A DNA stretch of 48,751 nt from Deinococcus betulae (lineage in GTDB: Bacteria > Deinococcota > Deinococci > Deinococcales > Deinococcaceae). The translations under genes were made by a program, and so were the position numbers. The notes below the pieces were generated by a model. The model searched no databases, had not been told where the DNA came from, and saw nothing but the letters and a program-made list of their open reading frames with translations. Positions 22,054-30,762 of the stretch are shown here, in pieces. Positions within the stretch are counted from its first letter, which is position 1, and each line of letters starts with the position of its first letter. The stretch covers positions 1 to 48,751 of the forward strand of contig NZ_JAIQXU010000033.1 in assembly GCF_020166395.1 (NCBI RefSeq). The letters run 5' to 3'.

Positions 22054-22980
22054 ATGGTCCAGGTCCGAGCCATTGAAGTGATTGGGCCCACGCCCATAGC
22101 CAAGACCACTGCCCCGCGCCGCCCGCGCCTGCCGAGTCTGGAGGCCGCCGAGAAGCGTGTGCGCGCTCAGTGGCTTGACCCGACCGAAGTGGGCCTGCGG
22201 GACACCCGCCGCAGTCTCGTGCGGGCGATGTGGCGGGCTCGCCGAGCGGGCGCCCAGACCTTACGACGTCAGCTGCGGGCCCTGTACCATCAGATCCTCA
22301 CGGCCCAACGCGCGCAGGACTGGCTGATCGGTCCCGAAGCGCGCGCGACCCGTGCCCGGAATGTGCAGGACCCGGCGCAGTACGCGCGTGAGCAGGTGCA
22401 GGCGCTGCCGGGGCAGAGTGCGCAGCTGGCCATCAGCAGTCCAGGGCCGAGGTACCAGACGCCTGGACCGCCCCCGCCCCCTGCGCCCCCACTCGGCCAG
22501 ACGCACACGCGGATCGTGCATGACGAGTTCAGCGGGAAGAACCGCCGGGAACGGGAGCGCGCCGCGCGGGAAGCCGCAGAAGGCTACTACCAGGCCCTGC
22601 GAACATGGCGGGTCTGGCAGGGAAAGCTAGAGGAACTGCCAAGGGAGCGCCGCGAGGGTGGCGACGGCCGCATGCGCCCCGTGGTGGGCAACTGGGCGAG
22701 TGCGCCGTATGACCTGCGGACCAGGGAGGTCGAACTGCCCGGCTGCCGCTCCGTGTCCGAGAGTGCCCTCGCCGCGCTGGTAAACGCGGATGAGACGCTG
22801 AGTGCGATTCGGGAGGGCCGGACGGTAGCGACGCTGGTAAATCCTGGCGGTGGGTGGTACCGGGACAAACCACAGGCTGTGCGCTATGCCCAGGCGGTCC
22901 TGACGCTCGCCTTCAATGTGGGCGACTTGGCCGCACAGGAGCACCTGCGCAATCTCCCCCTTGCGGAAATTTCACGGTGA
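22054..22980 (+). CDS. Hypothetical basic protein, about 308 aa
   Basis: Start placed at the ATG with GGAGG nine bases upstream; a GTG ten codons earlier is possible. Residues 30-110 are arginine-rich helices (RRSLVRAMWRARRAGAQTLR). A proline run (GPPPPPAPP) links to a second helical half (RERERAAREAAEGYYQALRT). The C-terminus is alpha/beta. It is the last gene before the structural module and could be a late regulator, but no family is recognised. Confidence 0.65.
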   Translation: MVQVRAIEVIGPTPIAKTTAPRRPRLPSLEAAEKRVRAQWLDPTEVGLRDTRRSLVRAMWRARRAGAQTLRRQLRALYHQILTAQRAQDWLIGPEARATRARNVQDPAQYAREQVQALPGQSAQLAISSPGPRYQTPGPPPPPAPPLGQTHTRIVHDEFSGKNRRERERAAREAAEGYYQALRTWRVWQGKLEELPRERREGGDGRMRPVVGNWASAPYDLRTREVELPGCRSVSESALAALVNADETLSAIREGRTVATLVNPGGGWYRDKPQAVRYAQAVLTLAFNVGDLAAQEHLRNLPLAEISR

Positions 22981-23019
22981 GCGCATACTTTTGTTAGGCT
23001 GGACAACAAAGTCGAAATC

Positions 23020-23052
23020 ACGCGCCGTTCCTTCGGGGGCGGCGTTCTTGTT
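23020..23052 (+). terminator. Terminator after the basic protein gene
   Basis: CGCCG (23023-23027) and CGGCG (23040-23044) form a short GC stem followed by TTCTTGTTT. Confidence 0.45.
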
Positions 23053-23070
23053 TGGCCTCTGGAGGTCGTA

Positions 23071-23454
23071 TTAGTTCAAGCGGCTGCCTGGATTCTCGTT
23101 CTTGCCGTAATAACCTCGAAATTTATTCAGTGCGGCCAGGACATTGGCGTGAGTAGTCACAATACCCTCGAGTGCTATCTGTGCACCTTTCAAAAACTCT
23201 TCCGGGTAGGCTGCTTCTGGTGGAGCAAGTGACATCGTCGCCATCATGTGCTCAATGTATTGTCGGTATTCGCCCATTGTTTCTTGCAAAATGTTCATAT
23301 TGATTAACTGTCGGTCAATAAGAACTTGAGCTTCTGGATGAGTATTTCTTGTCTCTCCCCAGAAAGGAAAGAAACCAATCTCCACCAGCATTACATTAAT
23401 CTCTTCTATTAAAAGTAATGCCCGCTCATTTGTTTGTGTCCATTCTAATTTCAT
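23071..23454 (-). CDS. AT-rich helical hypothetical protein, 127 aa
   Basis: MKLEWTQTNERALLLIEEIN begins an all-helical soluble protein without cysteines or membrane segments. It is a lone gene on the minus strand between a terminator and an AT-rich gap, with base composition unlike the phage backbone. This is typical of a lysogenically expressed moron. No family recognised. Confidence 0.7.
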   Translation of the reverse strand: MKLEWTQTNERALLLIEEINVMLVEIGFFPFWGETRNTHPEAQVLIDRQLINMNILQETMGEYRQYIEHMMATMSLAPPEAAYPEEFLKGAQIALEGIVTTHANVLAALNKFRGYYGKNENPGSRLN

Positions 23455-23536
23455 AAATCCACGTTAGTCTTAGTTTTAACGCCCTATATGATAAAAGTGA
23501 CGGCAATTTCTATTTACACTCCTACTACAGACTTTT

Positions 23537-23559
23537 AGGGAGAGCTCTCCCTTTACACT
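23537..23559 (+). promoter_or_regulatory. Promoter with 16-bp palindrome in the spacer
   Basis: AGGGAGAGCTCTCCCT (23537-23552) is a perfect palindrome, directly followed by -10 TACACT (23554-23559), six bases before the ATG at 23566. The -35 is poor, suggesting regulated, leaderless expression. Confidence 0.45.
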
Positions 23560-23565
23560 GACCGC

Positions 23566-23775
23566 ATGGCCACACTGACCCTGCACCTGACGGACGACAC
23601 CACGCACACGTTCACGGGCTCTGACGAGTGGGTCACGACGGCCGCGCAGAAAGCCCGCGACGTGCAAGGCCACCACAACCGCATGTTCTGGTTCAGCGAC
23701 GTGGCGGTGCAGCCCACGGGGTTCAGTGTGTCGGGTGTGCTGATTCGAGAGATCGCCCACCAGCTGGACACCTGA
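23566..23775 (+). CDS. Hypothetical protein, 69 aa
   Basis: MATLTLHLTDDTTHTFTGSD... with strand-rich first half and a C-terminal helix (VLIREIAHQLDT). No Shine-Dalgarno; probably leaderless from the promoter just upstream. Lies at the start of the packaging module; function unknown. Confidence 0.55.
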   Translation: MATLTLHLTDDTTHTFTGSDEWVTTAAQKARDVQGHHNRMFWFSDVAVQPTGFSVSGVLIREIAHQLDT

Positions 23776-23918
23776 GCACGACGCTCGCCTGACTCAGGCC
23801 CCTATGCGGCCCTGAGTGTTCCGTGTGCCCGCCCAACCCACTGCCGGTGTGCCCCTTCTTCACCAAGAGGAGGAGCACGCCGCTTCGTTTGTTTCGCCCA
23901 CCCAGGAGGTGAGTAGCC

Positions 23919-24689
23919 TTGACCCAGCCTGAGATCGAAACCCCGAAAACGTACAAGCAGCTGCTTGCCGAACTGACGCCGAAACAGAAGAAGTTCGTGC
24001 GGGAGTACGTGCGCGAACCGAACGGCACGAAGGCGGCGATTGCGGCGGGCTACAGCGAAGACAGTGCGCGGCAGATCGCCAGCGAGAACCTGACAAAACC
24101 GAACATCGCGGCGGCTGTGGAAGCGGGCTTCGAGCAGGTCATGGGCCGCAATGAGGTTAGGGCTCGCACGGCTGAGGTAGCAGCCGGTTCAATGGAAGAC
24201 TTCCTGACCATTGAGCGCGTGCCTTACCTGGAGCCCGTGCATCTGCCGGCAGAAGAAGCCATTGATCTCCTGAACGACACCATCGCAGAACTGAGCGAAG
24301 AACTCGACAGCGCGAAGGAAGAGCGCTCGGACTGGATCACGAAGGAACTGCGCCGTCTGAACCGGGCGGTTCGCAAGTGCGAGCGGGCCCTGGCCAAGGC
24401 GAACCCGGACGAGGGTGACCCTGAAGTCAGCATTGAGGCCGAGTGGAAAGAGCGCGTGGTGGTCCGCATTGACCTGGAGAAGGCGAAGAACGCCGGCAAG
24501 CTCCACCTGGTCAAAAAGCTCAAGGAAACCAAGTTCGGTCTGGAAATCGAGCTTCATGACGCCGCTGCGGCCCGCGAGCTGCTGGGCAAGCACTACCGCC
24601 TCTGGGGTGACCGCCTGGCTCTGGAGAACCCGGACGGCAGCCCCCTGCCCATCAAGTTCATCGTGGGCATCCCCGAGGACGCCTTGTGA
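23919..24689 (+). CDS. Terminase small subunit, 256 aa
   Basis: Recognises the packaging site and recruits the large subunit. The TTG start is fixed by AGGAGGT eight bases upstream. Residues 17-75 (LTPKQKKFVREYVREPNGTKAAIAAGYSEDSARQIASENL) carry the HTH pattern of the Terminase_2 family; a long coiled coil (residues ~105-180) gives oligomerisation; the C-terminus (HYRLWGDRLALENPDG) binds the large subunit. It is directly coupled to the large subunit. Confidence 0.88.
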   Translation: MTQPEIETPKTYKQLLAELTPKQKKFVREYVREPNGTKAAIAAGYSEDSARQIASENLTKPNIAAAVEAGFEQVMGRNEVRARTAEVAAGSMEDFLTIERVPYLEPVHLPAEEAIDLLNDTIAELSEELDSAKEERSDWITKELRRLNRAVRKCERALAKANPDEGDPEVSIEAEWKERVVVRIDLEKAKNAGKLHLVKKLKETKFGLEIELHDAAAARELLGKHYRLWGDRLALENPDGSPLPIKFIVGIPEDAL

Positions 24690-26047
24690 CCGGCCACGTG
24701 CACGTCGGTGGGCAGCAGTACCCGCCGGGCGCCCTGGTCTATGAACCCTTCGGCGCGGCGCGTGAACTGTTCTTCGCCCGTGACCCGGAGGTGGTGCTCG
24801 ACGGTCCGGCTGGGACAGGCAAGAGCCGGGGCCTGCTTGAGAAGCTCAACGCCCTGGCAATCAAGTACCCCGGCATGCGCGCCCTGATCGTGCGCAAGAC
24901 GCGGGCCAGCCTGACGGACACCACGCTCGTGACCTGGGAAGATTACGTGCGCCCGGCCTGCGACACGGAAAACCAGCAGCGGCAGGTGCGCCGATCCTAC
25001 AAGTATGCCAACCGGTCAGAGATTGTCGTGGGCGGCATGGACAAGAGCATCAAGATCATGTCCTCGGAGTACGACGTGATTGCGGCATTCGAGGCCACTG
25101 AATTCTGGGAGGAGGATTGGGAGGCGTTCACGACCCGCCTCAGAAACGGGGTCATGCCCTACCAGCAACTGCTGGCCGACTGCAACCCAGGGGCGCCCAC
25201 GCACTGGCTGAACCAGCGCATGCGGCGGGGTCTCTCCAGGCGCATCATCTGTCGGCACGAAGACAACCCGCGCCTGTTTACCCCGGATGGCAAGCTCACC
25301 AAATACGGTGAGGACTACATCAGCAAGCTCGACAACCTGACCGGCGTGCGCTACCAGCGCCTGCGCAAAGGCCAATGGGTGGCAGCCGAGGGCATGGTGT
25401 ACAGCGGCTGGGATGACAAGCTGAACATCATTGACCAGCGTGAGCTGCCTGCTGAGTGGCGCCGCATCCGCGTGATCGACTTCGGGTACACGAACCCCTT
25501 CACCTGTCAGTGGTGGGCGATTGACCCGGACGGGCGCATGATCCTGTACCGCGAGTTGTACCGGACGCAGCGTCTGGTGGAAGATCACGCCAAGCAGATC
25601 AAGGCCCTGAGCGAGGGCGAGCGCTTTGAGGCGACGATCACGGATCACGACGCCGAGGACCGCGCCACCTTGGAGCGGCACCTGGGCGCCGCGACCACAG
25701 CGGCCTTCAAAGCGGTCAGCCCGGGTATTCAGGCGGTGGAAGCTCGCATCCGGCCTGCGCCGGACGGCAAGCCGCGCCTGGTGATCATGCGGGACAGCCT
25801 GGTCGAAACCGATCAGAACCTGATCGAGAGCAAGAAGCCGACGAGCACGCTGGAAGAGTTGCCTGGGTACGTGTACCCCACGGTGCGGGGGAAGACGGAG
25901 AAGGAAGCGCCGGTGAAAGAGAACGACCACGGCATGGACACCATGCGCTACGCCGTGGCCTATGTGGACGGGCTGGGCCGTGAGCCAGAGCCTAAGCCCA
26001 GTGCGGTGCGCGCGGCCTTCCGGGGCGGCGCCAGGAGGAACCGGTGA
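24686..26047 (+). CDS. terL: Terminase large subunit, 453 aa
   Basis: The ATP-driven packaging motor and nuclease. Walker A DGPAGTGKS (residues 39-47), the catalytic acidic region EATEFWEED (136-144) and coupling motif LLADCNPGAP. The nuclease half carries VIDFGYTNPF (D265), TDHDAEDR (D320/D322) and HGMDTMRY (D418), the three-Asp RNase H-like site. Length fits the Terminase_3/PBSX type. GTG start overlapping the small-subunit stop. Confidence 0.92.
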   Translation: MTGHVHVGGQQYPPGALVYEPFGAARELFFARDPEVVLDGPAGTGKSRGLLEKLNALAIKYPGMRALIVRKTRASLTDTTLVTWEDYVRPACDTENQQRQVRRSYKYANRSEIVVGGMDKSIKIMSSEYDVIAAFEATEFWEEDWEAFTTRLRNGVMPYQQLLADCNPGAPTHWLNQRMRRGLSRRIICRHEDNPRLFTPDGKLTKYGEDYISKLDNLTGVRYQRLRKGQWVAAEGMVYSGWDDKLNIIDQRELPAEWRRIRVIDFGYTNPFTCQWWAIDPDGRMILYRELYRTQRLVEDHAKQIKALSEGERFEATITDHDAEDRATLERHLGAATTAAFKAVSPGIQAVEARIRPAPDGKPRLVIMRDSLVETDQNLIESKKPTSTLEELPGYVYPTVRGKTEKEAPVKENDHGMDTMRYAVAYVDGLGREPEPKPSAVRAAFRGGARRNR

Positions 26048-27444
26048 ACATCATTCAGAGTGTCCGGGCCCTCCTGGGGGGCCAACCCCCACCCCAAGCC
26101 CCAACGTCCAATGTCGCTCACGCCGCCCTGCGGCGCCTGCGCACCCAGCTGGCCCGTGATCCAAACGCCCGCGTCAGCCGCGACCCGAATGATCTGGCTG
26201 GGCTGCTGTCGTTCTTTGAGGACACGCTGGCCGGATATCCAGGGGACAGTCGCCGCCGCATCGTGGGCGTGCTGCGGGGCCTGGCGGAAAGTGACGACGA
26301 CGTGGCCGGTTCGCTTGGGGACCTGCAAGCCCTCTGTGGCGCGGGCTTTACGCTGGACTTCACGGGTGGCAGTCGGGCGAGTAAGCAAGCCGAGTTCGAA
26401 CTGGAAGCCTGGAGCGAGTTCATCTTCCCGGAAGGGGGCGGGCTCTCGGGCCTGATCGCCAATCAGGTGGGTGAGCTGGCTTTAGCCGGCGCCAGTAGCT
26501 GCGAGTGGTACCCCGAGCGCAGCCGGCGGGGCGTGGCTGGGGTGGCGGTGGTGCCCGCCGAGGAGGTGCGGATTCGGCGTGACCGCGAGACGCAGGCGCT
26601 GATTCACGAGCAAAGCGCGCCAGGCAACGCAGTGCTGCTGCACCCGCGCACTTACCTGTACGCCGCGCCGCGCACCGCTGGGCGTTCCCCTTATGGCCTG
26701 CCCCTGTTCCTGGCTTCGCTCTTCGCCTTGGACCGCAAGCGGCAATTGCTGGCGGCCGAGCAGCGCGTCATCAACCTGATGGCCCGCAGCGCGCTGGTGC
26801 GGGCGACGGCGCCAATCCCCACGCCACGAGATCTGGGGTGTGCCTCAGAAGATGATCCCGGCTACGACGACGCTGTGGCCGCGTACTTTGCGGAACTGGC
26901 CGACACCATCGTCAGTGGCAGTGCCAATGGGGTCTACATCGGTCCTAAGGGAACGGACATTGATGTGGTGCCCATCAATCAGACCGCGAGCGGCGCCCCG
27001 GAGATCACCAAGGGGAACCAGAAGCGCGTCTGGGGGGCGCTGCGCACGCTGCCGTTCTTGCGGGGCGAGATGGACAGCACCACGCAGGCGCTGGCCCAGG
27101 TCACGCTGCCCATCGTGCACGCGCAGGCCGTGGCCATTCAGCAGACGGTGGCGCGGCAGCTTCAGTTCGGCATGAACCTGCACCTGGCTTTGCGGGGCAT
27201 CCCCGCGCAGGCCTGGGTGCGCTTCACTCCGCCGGCCAGTCCGTTCGCGCTCGACGAAGCGAGGGCCGAGTTCTTCAAAGCCCAGACCGATGAAGCGCTG
27301 GTGCGGGTGTTCGGACGCGCCTATGCACCTCAGGCCATGCGGCGCTGGGACGTGGTGACCGAAGACGCCGACCGCGCACCGGACTGGTGGGCGCCTAGCA
27401 CCGGCAAGAGTGACCCGCCGAAGGAGGAAGGCAATGGAAGTTGA
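26044..27444 (+). CDS. Portal protein, 466 aa
   Basis: Position directly after the terminase, GTG start overlapping its stop, and length are those of a portal. Features include the wing region (EFELEAWSEFIFPEG), CEWYPERSRRG, a stem-like segment (KRVWGALRTLPFLRGEMDS) and the TQALAQVTLPIVHAQAVAIQ clip/helix. The protein forms the dodecameric vertex for DNA entry and tail attachment. It resembles the Mu gp29/DUF935-type portals in layout; that subfamily assignment is tentative. Confidence 0.85.
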   Translation: MNIIQSVRALLGGQPPPQAPTSNVAHAALRRLRTQLARDPNARVSRDPNDLAGLLSFFEDTLAGYPGDSRRRIVGVLRGLAESDDDVAGSLGDLQALCGAGFTLDFTGGSRASKQAEFELEAWSEFIFPEGGGLSGLIANQVGELALAGASSCEWYPERSRRGVAGVAVVPAEEVRIRRDRETQALIHEQSAPGNAVLLHPRTYLYAAPRTAGRSPYGLPLFLASLFALDRKRQLLAAEQRVINLMARSALVRATAPIPTPRDLGCASEDDPGYDDAVAAYFAELADTIVSGSANGVYIGPKGTDIDVVPINQTASGAPEITKGNQKRVWGALRTLPFLRGEMDSTTQALAQVTLPIVHAQAVAIQQTVARQLQFGMNLHLALRGIPAQAWVRFTPPASPFALDEARAEFFKAQTDEALVRVFGRAYAPQAMRRWDVVTEDADRAPDWWAPSTGKSDPPKEEGNGS

Positions 27445-27937
27445 CGTACAAGCCTGCCAGCGCTGCGGGCAAGATCACCGTATGGGCTTCGGGCCCTTAG
27501 ACAATCCAGTGGGGCCACACACACACTGGGGTCTGTGCCCGAACACAGGTCAACCCGTGCTCTTGGCTATTGAGGACACGCCGGTCAAAGTGCCCACCCT
27601 GCGTCAGCTGATGGAAGAAATTCACAAGCATTTCGGGCCGGTCTGGCTGCCCCGGTTCACGCACGCCCTCTCTGTAGTGGAAGGCGACGTTCAGGCCGTT
27701 CTGTCTTACCGAGAGCAGGCGCAGTCGCTCATCACCTTAGTGAGTCGCCTTCTGGCTGCGCTGGAGTCCTCAAGCAGCCAAATTCGGGAGACCACGTTTT
27801 TCCAAGAGCTGTTGGAGTTGCGCCAAGTGTTCACTCACGCCCAGCGAGAAGCGGACGAGCTGGCTCATGACCTCGCTCTCAAGGTGGCGGCTCGGCGCTT
27901 GGTGCAGGAACTGAGTTCATCAGGAGGTTCCACATGA
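27434..27937 (+). CDS. Hypothetical zinc-binding helical protein, 167 aa
   Basis: The ATG follows AAGGAGGAAGG, an excellent ribosome site inside the portal end. N-terminal CQRCGQDH and CPNTG form a possible zinc site; residues 50-165 are helical with coiled-coil character. Overlaps the protease gene by ATGA. It could be a head-morphogenesis accessory; no family recognised. Confidence 0.65.
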   Translation: MEVDVQACQRCGQDHRMGFGPLDNPVGPHTHWGLCPNTGQPVLLAIEDTPVKVPTLRQLMEEIHKHFGPVWLPRFTHALSVVEGDVQAVLSYREQAQSLITLVSRLLAALESSSSQIRETTFFQELLELRQVFTHAQREADELAHDLALKVAARRLVQELSSSGGST

Positions 27938-29247
27938 CCCAGCATCGCGCCGCCTTCACGCTTGCCCTAACCCTCGCGGCCGGGGCGAGCGCTTCCCTTC
28001 CCGATGGGCACCTGGAGAAGATCAACGCCCTTCAGGCCAGACGGGGCAAACCCGACCTCACCGCCGAGCAGGTGCTGGCCCGTCCCGTGCGACTGTTCGG
28101 CAACAAGCTGACCAGCTACTACACGCGCATGCCGGACGGCGGCCTGGCCATCCTCGCCAACCAGATCAACGATGCGGGCGGGCCGGTCCTGAGCGCGCAC
28201 GTCACCGACAACACACCGCTCGGGAGCTTCTACCTTGCGGCCGTCACGACCGGTGACTACGTGGCCAGCCCGCCGCTGGGGGAGCCGCAGCAGGAGCTGT
28301 GGCTGGACACGTGGTTCTACGTCCTGAACGACGCTGAGGGTCAGCGCTTGATCGCCCTGATCGACGGCGGTGTGATCAACGAGGCGAGCATTGGGTACTG
28401 GTACGACCAGGCGCTGTGCTCGATCACGGGGGCGAGCTACTGGAATAGCCCGTACTACGCGGGGCAGACCTACACCATCCAGGACCCCGAGACTGGGGCG
28501 AGCACCACGCGCCTGTGCTTCATCTGGACCACGGGAGCGGTGCAGTTCAGCGAGGGCAGCCTCGTATATCGGGGCGCCTATCCCGGCACGAAGGTCGGTG
28601 GGGACGCAGCCAGTCCGAACCTCCTCGCTGCGAGCGCCAGCGCCATCGGCGGCCCCGCCCCTCAGACCCGCTTCCAGCTCGCGGCCAGCAAGGACATGCA
28701 GGCCGTGTACGAGAAGGCCCCCGCCGCTGGCGAGGGCGCGCCCCCTCAGCCGCCGCAGGCGGACACCAAAGGAGAGATGGACTTGAAACTTCGCCTCAAG
28801 CTGCCTGACGGCTCGGTCAAAGAGATCGACGCCACCCCAACTGAAGCCCAAGCCCTGCTGGACACGCAGATTGAAGGTGCGGTGACCAGGGGCGGGCAAG
28901 CCCAGCTCGAAGCCCATGCGACGGCTTTGGGCCTGGAACCCAAGGAGGTGACGGCCGCGCGCCTGCAGGCTCTGGCAGCCGAGGCTGGCGACGGCCGCAC
29001 CTACCGCCAGGACCTGCTGAACGACCTGCATGCGCTGACCCTCTCGGTCAGTGGCAACGACGAGGCTGGCCGCGCGGCGGCCGACCGCACGAAGAAGGCC
29101 TTCGGCACCCTGGAATTGGCGGACATCCGCGCCGAGGTGCAGCGCCTGACGGCCCAGCGCGACGCCGGATTGCCCAACGTGCGCCTGAGTGAGGACCAGG
29201 ACATCACGCCGGCCAAAAAGGTCACTCCGAACTTCGACGCGGTTTAA
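27934..29247 (+). CDS. Prohead protease fused to scaffold, 437 aa
   Basis: Residues 1-240 have the order expected of a phage maturation protease: LGSFYLAAVTTGDYVASPP, LDTWFYVLNDAEGQRLIALI, then GGVINEASIGYWY, where the Ser of ASIG is the probable nucleophile. From about residue 285 (MDLKLRLKLPDGSVKEIDAT) the sequence becomes a charged, helical scaffold ending TPNFDAV. Such fusions cut themselves and the capsid delta domain during maturation. An internal ATG at 28777 could give a separate scaffold product. Confidence 0.75.
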   Translation: MTQHRAAFTLALTLAAGASASLPDGHLEKINALQARRGKPDLTAEQVLARPVRLFGNKLTSYYTRMPDGGLAILANQINDAGGPVLSAHVTDNTPLGSFYLAAVTTGDYVASPPLGEPQQELWLDTWFYVLNDAEGQRLIALIDGGVINEASIGYWYDQALCSITGASYWNSPYYAGQTYTIQDPETGASTTRLCFIWTTGAVQFSEGSLVYRGAYPGTKVGGDAASPNLLAASASAIGGPAPQTRFQLAASKDMQAVYEKAPAAGEGAPPQPPQADTKGEMDLKLRLKLPDGSVKEIDATPTEAQALLDTQIEGAVTRGGQAQLEAHATALGLEPKEVTAARLQALAAEAGDGRTYRQDLLNDLHALTLSVSGNDEAGRAAADRTKKAFGTLELADIRAEVQRLTAQRDAGLPNVRLSEDQDITPAKKVTPNFDAV

Positions 29248-29335
29248 GCCGGCTGAGGTTCTGGCCTCTCGCACTATCCCTGTTCAGGAGAGTAAGAAAT
29301 TTCAGGATGAGGACCGAATACATGGGTCTTAGTCC

Positions 29336-29357
29336 GAAGATAGAAGTAGCTATCTTC
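29336..29357 (-). terminator. Hairpin at the end of the NTase-nuclease gene
   Basis: GAAGATAG (29336-29343) and CTATCTTC (29350-29357) form an 8-bp stem with a 6-nt loop overlapping the stop of the minus-strand gene. Confidence 0.45.
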
Positions 29358-30339
29358 GTGGATTATTTCTAATGCAATAGACTTGCACGGTGCGATCTCC
29401 AGATTTGGAGAATTCACTTTCTATTCTTCTGTCGTCCATCTCCACATCATGTTCTATTAGAACAACAAAAACTAAAACCTGGATGTTAGGATTTCTGGTG
29501 TAAAAATCCTCAAGTCCCTTTATAGTTTTTAGGACGGATGCTTTAGTGCCTGTATTTTTTATGTGCTTGAACTCGTAAACAATTGCATTGTTGGCTATAT
29601 TGAAATCAGCGACTTTGCTACTCCCATCGTATATCAAAGTTACTTCTTCTCTTGCTATTGTGGGTAGCCAGGGTTTGTTCAATATCCAAAATAGATTTTG
29701 TAAATCATATTCGTTACTAACCGCTATCTGACTTGACTTTCCTTTAGTGTTTAGTTCTTTTATGACTGAAAATGACCTTTTGAGTATATCTATTGTAAAA
29801 CTAGCAAAGGATTCGTAATCTGAGGCAATATAAGGCTCTGTTGGTAGACCCATAGTCTGAACTTGACTGAGTAGTCCTCTTAGAGCAGGCCGCCAACGAT
29901 TATAGGACGGTTCGGGGCCTATCATCGATGTCATAGGTATATCGACACCAATTGGTATTTCGAATGTCCAATCTACATCTGCTGAACTTAATATGGATCC
30001 ATCCCTAAATATACATATGGCATCTAGTCTGTTTACAAGCAAATCGAAGGAAGAATCCATAACGTAGCTTTCGTTTGCGCAGCTTATGGCCTTTCCTCCT
30101 TCTGAGATAAAAATATCAAGTGCCGGGCAGTTAAGTAGAGTGAAACTTCTTATTCTGGCTGGTTGTATATGCGCAGAACTTCTCAGGAGAATATCCACAT
30201 CCGATCTTCTGCTCATGGTTCTGTATCTTCTTGAGCCAAATATATAAAGTTCCGTAATTGATAGGAATTCAGATGTTAGTTTAAGTACGAGATCTTTCAG
30301 TGAAAAGGTTTCAAAATCCACATCTGTTCTGTAGTGCAT
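29350..30339 (-). CDS. Nucleotidyltransferase / DpnII-MboI-like nuclease fusion, 329 aa
   Basis: The ATG at 30339 has AGGAG six bases upstream; an ATG seven codons earlier is possible. Residues 31-80 hold a minimal nucleotidyltransferase site: IFGSRR (G35-S36), SDVDIL (D47-x-D49) and LDIFIS (D75). Residues ~205-320 match a PD-(D/E)xK nuclease: NEYDLQNLFW (E210), VADF (D245), YEFK (E256-x-K258), then a helix and IQVLVFVV. This C-terminal module is a frequent effector in bacterial defence proteins. Base composition is strikingly AT-rich and the gene runs opposite to the head genes it interrupts. A defence, exclusion or toxin role is inferred. Confidence 0.8.
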   Translation of the reverse strand: MHYRTDVDFETFSLKDLVLKLTSEFLSITELYIFGSRRYRTMSRRSDVDILLRSSAHIQPARIRSFTLLNCPALDIFISEGGKAISCANESYVMDSSFDLLVNRLDAICIFRDGSILSSADVDWTFEIPIGVDIPMTSMIGPEPSYNRWRPALRGLLSQVQTMGLPTEPYIASDYESFASFTIDILKRSFSVIKELNTKGKSSQIAVSNEYDLQNLFWILNKPWLPTIAREEVTLIYDGSSKVADFNIANNAIVYEFKHIKNTGTKASVLKTIKGLEDFYTRNPNIQVLVFVVLIEHDVEMDDRRIESEFSKSGDRTVQVYCIRNNPRR

Positions 30340-30386
30340 TCCGATCTCCTGGTGGTTCATAGTGATATCGAATCTCGTTTAATAGA

Positions 30387-30617
30387 TCAATCATCTATAA
30401 AGACGAAAAGATCTCCTACGTTAAAAGTTTCATCTCCCGTTATATCTCTAAAAACTCTCACTAGAGAGGATAGTGTTTCTCGATCAACGCGTTTGGATCG
30501 TCCAGCAGCAAGATCGTATGCACTATTCCTATTCACTTTGCCATTCAGCTTCTCGGCAAACCTATAAGCAGATACTTCATATTGCTTCAAGATTTCGGGA
30601 ATTCTCCATTCCACCAT
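30387..30617 (-). CDS. XRE-type HTH regulator of the NTase-nuclease cassette, 76 aa
   Basis: MVEWRIPEILKQYEVSAYRF starts an XRE domain (AYDLAAGRSKRVDRETLSSL, ending FNVGDLFVFI) of the same subfamily as the protein at 17775-18137. No Shine-Dalgarno; a -10-like TACTCT (30629-30624) six bases before the ATG suggests a leaderless mRNA. It lies 47 bp before the NTase-nuclease start on the same strand and next to two palindromic operators, so it likely represses the cassette. Confidence 0.75.
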   Translation of the reverse strand: MVEWRIPEILKQYEVSAYRFAEKLNGKVNRNSAYDLAAGRSKRVDRETLSSLVRVFRDITGDETFNVGDLFVFIDD

Positions 30618-30656
30618 TGACGCAGAGTAAGTCATCATCATCTCCACAAGCCAAAG

Positions 30657-30714
30657 GTACCATAGAAGCATGGTACATAGAAGCCTTGACGTAGTACATG
30701 AAAGCATGTACTAT
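30657..30714. promoter_or_regulatory. Two palindromic operators and a strong rightward promoter
   Basis: O1 is GTACCATAGAAGCATGGTAC (7-bp arms, 30657-30676). O2 is AGTACATG (30693-30700) with CATGTACT (30705-30712), filling the spacer of a promoter TTGACG (30686-30691), 17 bp, TACTAT (30709-30714). The arrangement suits repression in both directions by the adjacent XRE protein. Confidence 0.75.
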
Positions 30715-30762
30715 AAGGACACCAAGAAAGCCCGCCAGAACTTAGCGGGAACGGAGGGCTTA

